64,000 bases of DNA from Phycisphaerales bacterium. GTDB lineage: Bacteria > Planctomycetota > Phycisphaerae > Phycisphaerales > UBA1924. Location of the stretch: NCBI GenBank assembly GCA_029260515.1, contig JAJDDC010000102.1, positions 1-64,000 of the forward strand, in the 5' to 3' direction. This document shows, in pieces, positions 24,814-34,328 of this stretch. Numbering within the stretch: the stretch's first letter is position 1; each line of letters begins with the position of its first letter. The notes below the pieces were generated by a model. It worked only from the letters and a program-made list of their open reading frames with translations, was not told where the DNA came from and did no database searches. The position numbers were made by a program, and so were the translations under genes.

Positions 24814-25227
24814 GTGAGCACCGACAGCGAGTTCGTCGCGTTGTTCGAGGCCAGGGAATGGCCCCTGGAGCGGTGGCATCACCGCGACCACATCCGCCTG
24901 GCGTACCTGTACCTGATCGAGCATGGGTTCGACGGGGCGCTGGCGAGGCTGCGGACGGGGATCATGGCCCACAACGAGGCGCACAGGATCGTGGACATGC
25001 CGACGAGCGGGTACCACGAGACGATGACCGGGGCGTGGCTCACGCTGGTGAAGCTCGTGGTTGACGAGTACGGCCCGAGCGAGTCTGGCGAGGCGTTCTG
25101 CGACGAGCACCCGGAGCTGTCTCAGAAGAAAACGCTGCGGCTGTACTACTCGAAGGACCGGATGATGTCGCCCGGGGCGAAGCGCGAGTTCCTGCCGCCG
25201 GACCTGTCGAGGTTCCCGGGGGGGTGA
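24814..25227 (+). CDS. Conserved hypothetical protein
   Basis: 137-aa soluble helical protein of unknown function. It has a conserved-looking HHRDHIRLAYLYLIEHGF segment (about 21-38), then MAHNEAHRIVDMPTSGYHETMT and a C-terminal LRLYYSKDRMMSPGAKREFLPPD-type tail; the His and Asp residues could form a metal or active site. The start is a GTG with TACACT exactly 6 nt upstream and no Shine-Dalgarno, so its mRNA is likely leaderless. It is followed 58 bp later by an EthD-domain gene on the same strand. Confidence 0.75.
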   Translation: MSTDSEFVALFEAREWPLERWHHRDHIRLAYLYLIEHGFDGALARLRTGIMAHNEAHRIVDMPTSGYHETMTGAWLTLVKLVVDEYGPSESGEAFCDEHPELSQKKTLRLYYSKDRMMSPGAKREFLPPDLSRFPGG

Positions 25228-25285
25228 GCGGGCGGCAGGCTTCGGGCGGCGTCGATGCACGCGAGATCAGAAGGAGGCGGCGGCG

Positions 25286-25660
25286 ATGAAGAAGGACGGG
25301 ATCAAGCTGGTGATGTGCCTGACTCGCAAGGAGGGCATGAGCCTTGCGGAGTTTCAGGACTACTGGCTCAACAGCCACGCCAAGCTCTGGGCCAAGCACG
25401 CGTCGGCGTACCGGTCCAAGCGGTACGTGCAGGCGCACACACTCGAGACGCCGCTCAATGATGGGCTGCGGGCGTCGCGGGGCATGGGCCCGGCGTACGA
25501 CGGGGTGGCCGAGGTCTGGTTCGAGTCAGAAGCAGATCTGATGCAGGCGCTGGGCACTGCGGAGGGCGAGGCGGCGAGCGCGGTGCTTCTAGCCGACGAG
25601 GGGAAATTCATCGACCACGCCAGGTCGGTCGCGTTCATTGTGGTTGAGCACGAGCTGTGA
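25286..25660 (+). CDS. EthD domain protein
   Basis: 124-aa dimeric alpha-beta-barrel protein of the EthD family. The signature LVMCLTRKEGMSLAEFQDYW with HAKLW is clear near residues 8-36, followed by the second strand-helix unit VAEVWFESEADLMQAL. EthD proteins are found with degradative oxygenases, but no such gene is near. A strong AAGGAGG Shine-Dalgarno precedes the ATG. The pair with the upstream hypothetical gene may be an operon. Confidence 0.85.
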   Translation: MKKDGIKLVMCLTRKEGMSLAEFQDYWLNSHAKLWAKHASAYRSKRYVQAHTLETPLNDGLRASRGMGPAYDGVAEVWFESEADLMQALGTAEGEAASAVLLADEGKFIDHARSVAFIVVEHEL

Positions 25661-25706
25661 TGTTCCTGGTAGAGACTTAGATCCTCTCCTCACCGCGTAC
25701 GCTCGA

Positions 25707-27491
<1,785 letters not shown>

Positions 27492-27704
27492 GGGGCCTCC
27501 GTGAGATCGAATGCGAGTCCGGTATCGCGTGTGCCATTGTATGGGCGGGCGTGGCTGGGCGAAGTGTGGGGGCGTGAATCCGGGCGTCTTGGGGCGGCGA
27601 AGGCGGTGGTGAGACCTGCGTCGCCCGGTGAGCCGTGGCGGGCGGCGCGTGCGTCCGGGGAGTCCGGGCGTGGACGGGCCGCGGCCTGCCAGGAGTGCAC
27701 CGGG

Positions 27705-28733
27705 ATGAACAGGTTGATGATGAACGTTGGCGTCGCGGCGATCGCGGCGGTGGCTGGTTCGGCGAACGCGCAGTGCAAGAGCACGACGACGGCGGCGGGC
27801 TGGGAGAAAGACGGCGCGTGCGAGAGCGCGACGGCCAAGTCGGGGTGCGAGAGCGGCTGGGCACAGGGAGAGGGCGCGCAGGCGACTGTCTCGAACGTCG
27901 CGTGGCAGGGCCCGAAGCGTGACATCGTGGACACAGCGGTGAACGCGGGCCAGTTCACGATCCTCGCCAAGGCACTGACCGAGGCGGGGCTTCTCGAGGC
28001 GCTCAAGGGTGAGGGGCCGTTCACGGTCTTCGCGCCCACCGATGAGGCGTTCGGGAAGCTGCCCGAGGGCACGGTCGAGATGTTGCTCAAGCCCGAGAAC
28101 AAGAAGCTGCTCGTCTCGATCCTGACGTACCACGTCGTGCCCGGGAAGGTCACGGCGGAGAAGGTCGTCAAGCTCGACAACGCGGGCACGCTCAACGGGC
28201 AGCGCGTTGACATCAAGACAAGGGACGGCAAGGTCAGTGTCGATGGCGCGAACGTCATCGCGACGGACGTGATGGCGAGCAACGGCGTGATCCACGTGAT
28301 CGACACCGTGATCATGCCCGAGACCAAGGACATCGTGGGTGTCGCGAGCGAGAACGGCTCGTTCGGGACCCTGATCGCCGCGGCGAAGGCGACGGGCCTG
28401 GTCGGGGCGCTGACGGGCGACGGGCCCATCACGGTCTTCGCGCCCACCGACGAGGCGTTCGCGGCCCTGCCCCCTGGCACTGTCGAGATGCTCCTCAAGC
28501 CGGAGAACAAGGACAAGCTTCGTTCGATCCTGCTGTACCACGTTGTCTCGGGTCGGGTGTACAGCGATCAGGCTGCGAAGATGAAGAGCGCCGAAACGCT
28601 GCAGGGCGGCTCGTTCAAGATCACGCCCTCGGGCGAGACGCTCAAGATTGACAGCGCGAGCGTTATCACGGCGGATGTCGAGGCGAGCAACGGTGTTGTG
28701 CACGTGATCGACTCGGTGATTATGCCCGAGTGA
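27705..28733 (+). CDS. Secreted protein with two FAS1 (fasciclin) domains
   Basis: 342-aa exported adhesion-type protein. A signal peptide (about 1-23, ending SANA-QC) and a Cys-containing linker precede two FAS1 domains (about 70-205 and 208-342). Each has the [11 protein letters not shown] or [11 protein letters not shown] motif, LLKPENK and the YHVV box, and ends VIDTVIMPE or VIDSVIMPE. The two domains are very similar, suggesting a recent duplication. AGGAG lies 10 bases before the ATG. It lies directly upstream of a SigK/RskA-like pair, so it is a likely regulon member. Confidence 0.92.
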   Translation: MNRLMMNVGVAAIAAVAGSANAQCKSTTTAAGWEKDGACESATAKSGCESGWAQGEGAQATVSNVAWQGPKRDIVDTAVNAGQFTILAKALTEAGLLEALKGEGPFTVFAPTDEAFGKLPEGTVEMLLKPENKKLLVSILTYHVVPGKVTAEKVVKLDNAGTLNGQRVDIKTRDGKVSVDGANVIATDVMASNGVIHVIDTVIMPETKDIVGVASENGSFGTLIAAAKATGLVGALTGDGPITVFAPTDEAFAALPPGTVEMLLKPENKDKLRSILLYHVVSGRVYSDQAAKMKSAETLQGGSFKITPSGETLKIDSASVITADVEASNGVVHVIDSVIMPE

Positions 28734-28884
28734 GTGTTGTGATGTATCTCTACGCGGCGCCCGAGAGGTATTCGTGTGGAACGCGGCGGGAGCCGCGGTT
28801 GGACGCGGGGCGGGCCGGGGTCTTGATGGAGGCCCGCCCCCCGATGGCCTACGATCGCCGCGACGCTTGAGAGGGCGGCGCGGC

Positions 28885-29463
28885 GTGTCACAAGAAACAA
28901 TCCTTCAACGAGTTGCGTCGGGTGACGCGGACGCGGTCCGGGAGTGCACGGACCGGTACGGGGGGTTGGTATGGTCTCTGGCGCGTCGGTGGAGCCCGAC
29001 GCGGGCGGACGCCGAGGACGCGGTGCAGGACGTGTTTGTTTCCGTTTGGCGCAACGCGGGACGGTTCAACCCGGCGGTGGCCAAAGAGACGACGTTCGTG
29101 GCGATGATCGCGCGGCGGCGGCTTATCGACCGGATGCGCAAATCTGGGCGTAGACCCACCGAGGTCGAGTTGGACGAGGGCTCGTCGCGGGCGGGGAGCG
29201 GCGGGCTGGCTGCGCGCGGCGTGTCGGCTGAGCTTGGAGAGGACGCGGCGCGGGCCGAGGCGGCGATGCGGGAACTGAGCGAGGACCAGCAGCGGGTGCT
29301 GCGGCTGTCGATCATGCACGGGGTGAGCCACGAGAAGATCGCCTCGGCGACAGGGTTGCCCCTGGGGACGGTCAAGACGCACATCCGGCGTGGATTGATC
29401 AGGCTGCGCGCGGTGCTTGGCGAGAACGAGGCCGTCGGCGCCGGGAAGGGGGCGGGGTCATGA
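28885..29463 (+). CDS. ECF RNA polymerase sigma factor, SigK-like
   Basis: 192-aa extracytoplasmic-function sigma factor. Region 2 has DRYGGLVWSLARR and AEDAVQDVFVSVWRNAGRFN (about 21-62); region 4 has LSEDQQRVLRLSIMHGVSHEKIA and TGLPLGTVKTHIRRGLIRLR. Region 2 and 4 are joined by a Gly/Ala-rich linker. The GTG start has a GA-rich ribosome site. It overlaps the anti-sigma gene by ATGA, so the pair is translationally coupled. SigK-type factors are released by proteolysis of an RskA-type partner, which fits the next gene. Confidence 0.92.
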   Translation: MSQETILQRVASGDADAVRECTDRYGGLVWSLARRWSPTRADAEDAVQDVFVSVWRNAGRFNPAVAKETTFVAMIARRRLIDRMRKSGRRPTEVELDEGSSRAGSGGLAARGVSAELGEDAARAEAAMRELSEDQQRVLRLSIMHGVSHEKIASATGLPLGTVKTHIRRGLIRLRAVLGENEAVGAGKGAGS

Positions 29464-30353
29464 GGCCTTTGCCGAACGACGAGCGGGTGCTGGAACTTCT
29501 GGGCGAGATCGTGTCCGGCGACGGGGGCGAGGGGGCGCGGTCGGAGCTGCGCGGGCTCGTGGGCGTCCGCGAGGCCGAGGCGCTGATCGAGGAGTTCGAG
29601 CTGGGGGCGGCCGCGGGCGAGATGGCGCTGATGGACGGCGTCGAGCAGATGCCCGCGTCGGCGCGTGCGAGGGTCGATGCGGCGGCGGCCGCGTTAATCG
29701 CGTCGCGGGCGGGCGAGGACGCGGACGCGCAGATCCCGTTCGCGACCGGGGGGCGCGGGGCGCCGATGGCGCTGGCGGTCGCGGGGTGGCTGGCGGCGGC
29801 GGCGTGTCTGGCGTTGGCGGCGGTGGCGTGGATGAACAGCGTTTCGGCGAATGTGCCGCAGACGCCTGTCGCGGGGCCGTCGGTGGCGGAGCGGCGGGCC
29901 GAGCTGCTCGAGTCGGCTGGCGACGTGATCAGCGCGGCGTGGCTGGGTATCGGGGACGTCGCGCCGATCGGGGCGCCGGATCACCCGCTCGACCACGGCG
30001 TCGCGGGCGACGTGGTGTGGTCGGACGAGCGGGACGAGGGGTACATGCGGATCAGCGGGGTCGAGGCGAACGACCCGGGCGAGTACCAGTACCAGCTGTG
30101 GATCTTCGACGCGGACCGCCCCGTGGGCCAGCTGCCGCGGTTCGCGGTCGCGGGGCTGCCGGACCTGCTCACGCAGCGCCCGGTGGACGGGGGCGTGTTC
30201 GATATCGCGGTCGGGGAGGACGGCGAGGCGATCGTGCCGATCGACGCGAAGCTGCCGATCGGGGCGGGGACGATCTTCGCGGTGACCAAGGAGCCGCCGG
30301 GGGGCGTGGTGGTGAGCGATCGGGAGATCGTGTTCCTGGCGGTGCGGGGGTAG
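29460..30353 (+). CDS. Anti-sigma factor, RskA family
   Basis: 297-aa single-pass membrane protein. The N-terminal cytoplasmic region (about 1-100: ELLGEIVSGD, ARSELRGLVG...) would bind the sigma factor; a membrane helix follows (about 102-124, ALAVAGWLAAAACLALAAVA). The C-terminal periplasmic part (about 165-297) has the anti-sigma-K RskA domain pattern EYQYQLWIFDADRPVG and VTKEPPGGVVVSDREIVFL. It overlaps the sigma gene by four bases. The signal it senses is unknown. Confidence 0.9.
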   Translation: MRPLPNDERVLELLGEIVSGDGGEGARSELRGLVGVREAEALIEEFELGAAAGEMALMDGVEQMPASARARVDAAAAALIASRAGEDADAQIPFATGGRGAPMALAVAGWLAAAACLALAAVAWMNSVSANVPQTPVAGPSVAERRAELLESAGDVISAAWLGIGDVAPIGAPDHPLDHGVAGDVVWSDERDEGYMRISGVEANDPGEYQYQLWIFDADRPVGQLPRFAVAGLPDLLTQRPVDGGVFDIAVGEDGEAIVPIDAKLPIGAGTIFAVTKEPPGGVVVSDREIVFLAVRG

Positions 30354-30375
30354 GGCGCGCCGGGCGGGATGCGCC

Positions 30376-31053
30376 TCAGGCGGCGGGCGCGTGCGGCTCG
30401 TCGGGCGCTCCGCCGGCCTCGGGGCTCGTCATGCCGATCTTGAACGCGGTGAGCACGGCGAGCCCGAACCACAGCAGGTCGAAGAGGCTGAAGCTGTCCT
30501 TGAAAGCCTGGGCGCGGACGTCGGCGGCGACGATGTCGAGCTGGGTCTGTCGCTGCGACTCGATCGTGTCGCGGTAGTCGGATTGCTCGTCGGGCGACAT
30601 GGCCTCCCAGCGCGCGGAGGCCTCTGCCCAGACATCGGGCGGATAATCGGAGGGCTGGGAGACCTGCGTCGGGTCGACGCCCTCGGGCCAAGTGACGGCA
30701 TCGCCGGCGTTGATTTTCTCGGCGACGACATCGTCGGCGATGTACGAGCAGAGGAGCTCGTCGCCCGCCTCGGCGGTCATGCCGTTCTCTTGCATGTACT
30801 TGTTGACGGCGAAGTGAGCGTCGGCGTATTTCCCGCCCGCGATGCTCAGGACGGAGAGCGTGACGGCGAGGCCGGCGACCATGGGCCCGCCCCGCCCGCC
30901 CGCACCGGCGAGGGTCGCGATGCCGACGATGAAGCCGATGCCCCAGGCGATCCAGCCGATCTCGAAGTGGAGGAAGTAGGAGATTGCGGCCCAGACGGCG
31001 GCGCACAGGGCGCCGGCGACGAGGCCGAGGAGCGTGGCTCGGATGAGATTCAT
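30376..31053 (-). CDS. Hypothetical membrane protein
   Basis: 225-aa protein not assigned to a family. Two or three membrane segments lie at the N terminus (MNLIRATLLGLVAGALCAAV, then GWIAWGIGFIVGIATLAGAG, about 1-70), followed by an acidic extramembrane domain (about 85-185, with YADAHFAVNKYMQ and SPDEQSDYRDTI). One last membrane segment (about 190-210, SFSLFDLLWFGLAVLTAFKIG) is matched by the small ORF at 12131. It is probably downstream of the dehydrogenase gene in the same unit, 89 bp apart. TAGACT lies about 32 bp upstream of the start. Confidence 0.7.
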   Translation of the reverse strand: MNLIRATLLGLVAGALCAAVWAAISYFLHFEIGWIAWGIGFIVGIATLAGAGGRGGPMVAGLAVTLSVLSIAGGKYADAHFAVNKYMQENGMTAEAGDELLCSYIADDVVAEKINAGDAVTWPEGVDPTQVSQPSDYPPDVWAEASARWEAMSPDEQSDYRDTIESQRQTQLDIVAADVRAQAFKDSFSLFDLLWFGLAVLTAFKIGMTSPEAGGAPDEPHAPAA

Positions 31054-31142
31054 GGGGCCCCCCTGCGGCTCGGACAAGCTGCGGACGGGTGAGAGTCTAA
31101 TGTCGCGCGGGCGATCGCTCAAGCGGGCGTGTGCTGCCTGGA

Positions 31143-32003
31143 TCAGGCGCGGGCGTGGTCGAAGACGCCGCGGCCTGTCTTGTCGCCGAGACGCCCGGCG
31201 GTGACAAGCTGGCGGAGCAGCGGGCAGGGGCGGTAGCGGTCGTTGTTGAGGCCTTCGGCGAGGACGTCCATGATGTGGGCGCAGGTGTCGAGGCCGATGA
31301 AGTCGGCGAGGCGGAGGGGGCCCATGGGGAAGTTGCAGCCGAGCTTCATGATGCCGTCGATGTGCTCGGGCTGTGCGACGCCCTCCATCCAGGCGTAGAA
31401 GGCCTCGTTGATCATGGGCATGAGGACGCGGTTGCTCACGAAGCCGGCGCGGTCGTTGGCGGGCAGGGCGGTCTTGCCCATCGACTCGGCGAGGTCGATG
31501 ACGCGCTGGGTGACGTCCTTGTCGGTCGCCAAACCGTTGATGACCTCGACGAGCTTCATGACCGGGACGGGGTAGAAGAAGTGCATGCCGATGACGCGCT
31601 CGGGCCGCTTGGTCGCGGCGGCGATCTCGGTGATGCTGATCGAGCTGGTGTTGGTCGCGAGGATCTGGTCGGCGGTCAGCAGCTCGTCGAGGGCGGCGAA
31701 GACCTTGGCCTTGACGGCTGAGTCTTCCACGACGGCCTCGATGGCGATGTCGGACCCAGAGAGTGCGTTGAAGTCGGTGACGTAGGACAGACGGGCCTTG
31801 GTCGCCTTGGCCTCGTCTGCGGTCATCCGCTCTTTCTCGACGGCCCGGGCGAGCAGCTTGTCGTGGGTCGCCTGGCAGCGGGCGATGGCGTCGGCGGAGG
31901 TGTCGAAGACCGTGGTATTCAGGCCGGCGGTGGCGGCGACCTGGGCGATGCCGCCGCCCATCTGGCCCGAGCCGATGACGCCGACGTTTTTGATGGTGGG
32001 CAT
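31143..32003 (-). CDS. 3-hydroxyacyl-CoA (3-hydroxybutyryl-CoA) dehydrogenase
   Basis: 286-aa NAD(P)-dependent enzyme that interconverts 3-hydroxyacyl-CoA and 3-ketoacyl-CoA. The N-terminal Rossmann motif is GVIGSGQMGGGIAQVAA (8-24); the catalytic region is IGMHFFYPVPVMKLVEVI with the active-site His, and DRAGFVSNRVLMPMINEAF begins the helical C-terminal domain. Its length is right for the stand-alone Hbd/PaaH form. AAGGAGT lies before the ATG. It fits the acyl-CoA metabolism implied by the mutase at 25.7 kb. Confidence 0.93.
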   Translation of the reverse strand: MPTIKNVGVIGSGQMGGGIAQVAATAGLNTTVFDTSADAIARCQATHDKLLARAVEKERMTADEAKATKARLSYVTDFNALSGSDIAIEAVVEDSAVKAKVFAALDELLTADQILATNTSSISITEIAAATKRPERVIGMHFFYPVPVMKLVEVINGLATDKDVTQRVIDLAESMGKTALPANDRAGFVSNRVLMPMINEAFYAWMEGVAQPEHIDGIMKLGCNFPMGPLRLADFIGLDTCAHIMDVLAEGLNNDRYRPCPLLRQLVTAGRLGDKTGRGVFDHARA

Positions 32004-32102
32004 GGGGGGACTCCTTCGGGGATCGGGAGGGAAGGGTAGGGGCGGGGTGGCGGGAGGTGGCGGGGTGTGGGTGGGTTTGACTCACCCCCTCTGGTCCGGC
32101 GC

Positions 32103-32228
32103 TTCGCTTGGACCTGTCTCCCCCGCACGCGGGGGAGAGTGGACCCCACGACTCGGGGACTCGTCGTGGGCGTGGGAGGTCAAGTCATCGCCCATCGCTT
32201 ATTGCATATTGCATATTGCCCGATGCCC
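32103..32228. repeat. Hairpins and tandem heptamer array
   Basis: Two hairpins, CTCCCCCGC-AC-GCGGGGGAG at about 32110-32129 and CCCACGA...TCGTGGG at about 32146-32170, are followed by a tandem array ATTGCATATTGCATATTGCC (about 32201-32220) of the same type as the block at 625-758. This fills most of the 260-bp gap between two divergent genes. Confidence 0.6.
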
Positions 32229-32251
32229 GTTTGTCCCCGGGCCCGGTGGGG

Positions 32252-32257
32252 TAGGCT
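32252..32257 (+). promoter_or_regulatory. Leaderless-type -10 box, TPR-recX operon
   Basis: TAGGCT, 6 nt, then ATG at 32264. Confidence 0.75.
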
Positions 32258-32263
32258 CTGTGC

Positions 32264-32575
32264 ATGCCGACGATGGAACAGCTCGAGAAGTTGCTGGCGG
32301 CGGACCCGCGCGACCCGTTCACGCTGTACGCGATGGCGCAGGAGAACGCGAAGCAGGAGCGGCACGTCGAGGCGATCGCGTTCTACGACCGGTGTCTGGG
32401 CGAGGACCCCCACTACTGCTACGCGTACTTCCACAAGGCCAGGTCGCAGGAGGCGGTGGGCGACGCGGACGCGGCGCGGGCGACGCTCCGCGACGGGCTC
32501 GCGGCGTCGGAGCGGGCGGGCGATGCGCAGGCGGTCGGCGAGATCGGGGCGTACCTCGAGGGATTGGGCGGGTGA
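32264..32575 (+). CDS. Small TPR protein
   Basis: 103-aa cytoplasmic protein made of two TPR-like helix pairs (DPFTLYAMAQENAKQERHVEAI and YCYAYFHKARSQEAVGDADAA), a common stand-alone type in planctomycetes, function unknown. The ATG is preceded by TAGGCT exactly 6 nt upstream and no Shine-Dalgarno. Its stop overlaps the GTG of recX (GTGA), so recX is probably coupled to it. Confidence 0.8.
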   Translation: MPTMEQLEKLLAADPRDPFTLYAMAQENAKQERHVEAIAFYDRCLGEDPHYCYAYFHKARSQEAVGDADAARATLRDGLAASERAGDAQAVGEIGAYLEGLGG

Positions 32576-33084
32576 GCACGAACGACGACGAGGCGGCGCG
32601 CAAGATGGCGCTCAGGATGCTCGAGCGGCGGGCGCTGAGCCGCGCCGAGCTGCGCGACAGGCTGGTCAAGAAGGGGTGCGGGCGCGACGGGGCGGCGCGG
32701 GTCGCCCTGGGGCTCGCGGATCTGGGCCTGGTCAACGACCGGGCACTGGGCGAGTCGGTGGTGCGGATGGAACTGCTCCGGGCGCCGTCGGGTGCGGCGC
32801 GGCTGGAGGCGAAGCTGGCGCGCCGCGGGATCGACGGCTCCACGGCCCGAGAGATCGTCCGAGAGGCGCTGTGCGGGCGCGACGAGGCGGAGGACGCCGA
32901 GACGGTCGCACGCCGGCGCCTGCGGGCGCTGCCCGACGCGCTGGCGCCCGAGGTGGTCCGTCGGCGGCTGCTGGGCGTGCTCGCACGCCGCGGGTTCGGG
33001 GGCGAGCAGTCCCGGGCCGCGGTCGAGCGGGTGCTGGGCGAGCAGGACGACCCTGACCGCCCCGACCCGTACGACGGCGTGTAG
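32572..33084 (+). CDS. recX: Regulatory protein RecX
   Basis: 170-aa RecX family protein, a modulator of RecA filaments. Three repeats of three helices are visible: MALRMLERRALSRAELRDRL (about 11-30), VALGLADLGLVNDRALGESVV, and VVRRRLLGVLARRGFGGEQS near the C terminus. recA is not adjacent. The GTG start overlaps the stop of the small TPR gene in GTGA. Identification rests on the pattern of repeated L(S/K)xxEL(R)xxLxxKG segments. Confidence 0.85.
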   Translation: MSTNDDEAARKMALRMLERRALSRAELRDRLVKKGCGRDGAARVALGLADLGLVNDRALGESVVRMELLRAPSGAARLEAKLARRGIDGSTAREIVREALCGRDEAEDAETVARRRLRALPDALAPEVVRRRLLGVLARRGFGGEQSRAAVERVLGEQDDPDRPDPYDGV

Positions 33085-33091
33085 CGGCGTG

Positions 33092-33097
33092 TAGGCT
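33092..33097 (+). promoter_or_regulatory. Leaderless-type -10 box, lipoprotein-rhodanese operon
   Basis: TAGGCT, 6 nt, then ATG at 33104. Confidence 0.75.
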
Positions 33098-33103
33098 GGC
33101 GCC

Positions 33104-33727
33104 ATGAAACGCATTCGATCGGTGGTGGTTGTCGTCGCGGGCACGCTCCTGGGCGTCTGCGGCGGGTGCGCGGACACGAACTCGCGGACGGTGCTCGGCG
33201 GGCGGAACGCGATCCCCGCGGTCACGCCGGGTGGGGGCGGCGGGCTCGCGAGCGACGCGCCGAGCGTGCGTTCGCTCGATCGGTCCGGCTGGGGGCCGAC
33301 GCTCGCGGTCGTGCCCGTGGACGGGACGGTGCACGCGCCGACGTACTCGCGCCAGCGCCTGTACGACCGCGAGCCGGCGCGCCGGATGGGCCTGTACCCG
33401 ACGCTCGAGAGCGCGCTGGCGCTGGACCGCCCCGGCAACAGCTTGCTTCGGGTCTCGGAGATCCTGGCCCAGCCCGTGCGGGCGTTTGCGGAGGTGGGGT
33501 TCATGCCTGTGCGAGCGGTGCTGACGCCGCCCTGGTCGCGGCGTCAGAGCCCGATGTACCTGTACAAGCGCCAGCCGCCGGGCGGGTGGCTGACCGGCGG
33601 GACCGGCCCGGCGCCCCTGGGCGGGGACGAGGGCGTGACGCTGGACACGGGCACGGTGGGGGGCAGGGTCGAGCCTGTCACTGGCGGGCGTGTGGACACC
33701 ACCCAGGGCGACGGGGCGGCGCCGTGA
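33104..33727 (+). CDS. Putative lipoprotein of unknown function
   Basis: 207-aa exported protein. The signal region (MKRIRSVVVVVAGTLLGVCGGC) ends in a possible lipobox VCGGC, giving Cys22 as the lipidated residue. The mature part is Pro/Gly/Thr-rich with no recognised domain; MGLYPTLESALALD and the aromatic SPMYLYKRQPPGG segment stand out. The ATG has TAGGCT exactly 6 nt upstream. Its stop overlaps the GTG of the rhodanese gene. Confidence 0.7.
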   Translation: MKRIRSVVVVVAGTLLGVCGGCADTNSRTVLGGRNAIPAVTPGGGGGLASDAPSVRSLDRSGWGPTLAVVPVDGTVHAPTYSRQRLYDREPARRMGLYPTLESALALDRPGNSLLRVSEILAQPVRAFAEVGFMPVRAVLTPPWSRRQSPMYLYKRQPPGGWLTGGTGPAPLGGDEGVTLDTGTVGGRVEPVTGGRVDTTQGDGAAP

Positions 33728-34110
33728 GGCGGGCGCTCGACGAACGCGGGCTGCCCGAGGGGTATCCCTTGCACGAGGGCGTGGAGATCTCTCCACGCGA
33801 GGCGAGGCGGCGCCTGGACGCGGACGCGGGCGGTGATGGCTTCGTGCTGCTGGACATCCGCGAGCCGGGCGAGGTCGCGCTGGCGAGCGTCGCGGGGGCG
33901 ACGCACGTGCCGATGGGCGAGCTGGCGTCGCGGCTGGGGGAGCTGGACATCGAGGAGGACACGCCGATCGGGGTGCTGTGCCACCACGGCGTGCGGTCGA
34001 TGAGCGTCGCGGCGTTGCTGCGCGAGCAGGGGTTCGCGGGGGCACGGTCGGTCGCGGGCGGGATCGACCTGTGGTCGGTGGCGGTGGACCCGGGCGTGGC
34101 GCGGTACTGA
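33724..34110 (+). CDS. Rhodanese-domain protein
   Basis: 128-aa single-domain rhodanese, cytoplasmic, probably a sulfurtransferase. Motifs are ISPREARRRLDAD, VLLDIREPGEVALASVAGATHVPMGE, and the active-site loop CHHGVRS with nucleophile Cys, followed by GGIDLWSV. The GTG start overlaps the previous stop by GTGA. Similar single-domain rhodaneses adjoin thiosulfate or molybdopterin genes; here there is none. Confidence 0.9.
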   Translation: MRRALDERGLPEGYPLHEGVEISPREARRRLDADAGGDGFVLLDIREPGEVALASVAGATHVPMGELASRLGELDIEEDTPIGVLCHHGVRSMSVAALLREQGFAGARSVAGGIDLWSVAVDPGVARY

Positions 34111-34232
34111 ACTGCGGCGGTGTGTACACCGGAGCGCGCGGGGCGTGTCGGCGTGATCTGGACCCGTCGCTGACGCTCCGGGCTCGTTGATGCGCGCACG
34201 CGACGAACCCATTTGGGTGGGCATCGCACGGG

Positions 34233-34269
34233 CACAAAAAGAACCCCCCGGGACGGGTGTCCCGGGGGG
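34233..34269 (-). terminator. Terminator after the dockerin-tailed secreted protein
   Basis: Perfect 10-base stem, CCCCCCGGGA and TCCCGGGGGG, loop CGGGTG. On the minus strand it is followed by TTCTTTTTG. It lies 60 bases after the stop of the gene at 34329-35621. Confidence 0.88.
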
Positions 34270-34328
34270 CGTTGGGGTCAGATCCGAGTCAAACAGATGG
34301 ACTCAGAGGCTTGTAGACGGATGCCGTA

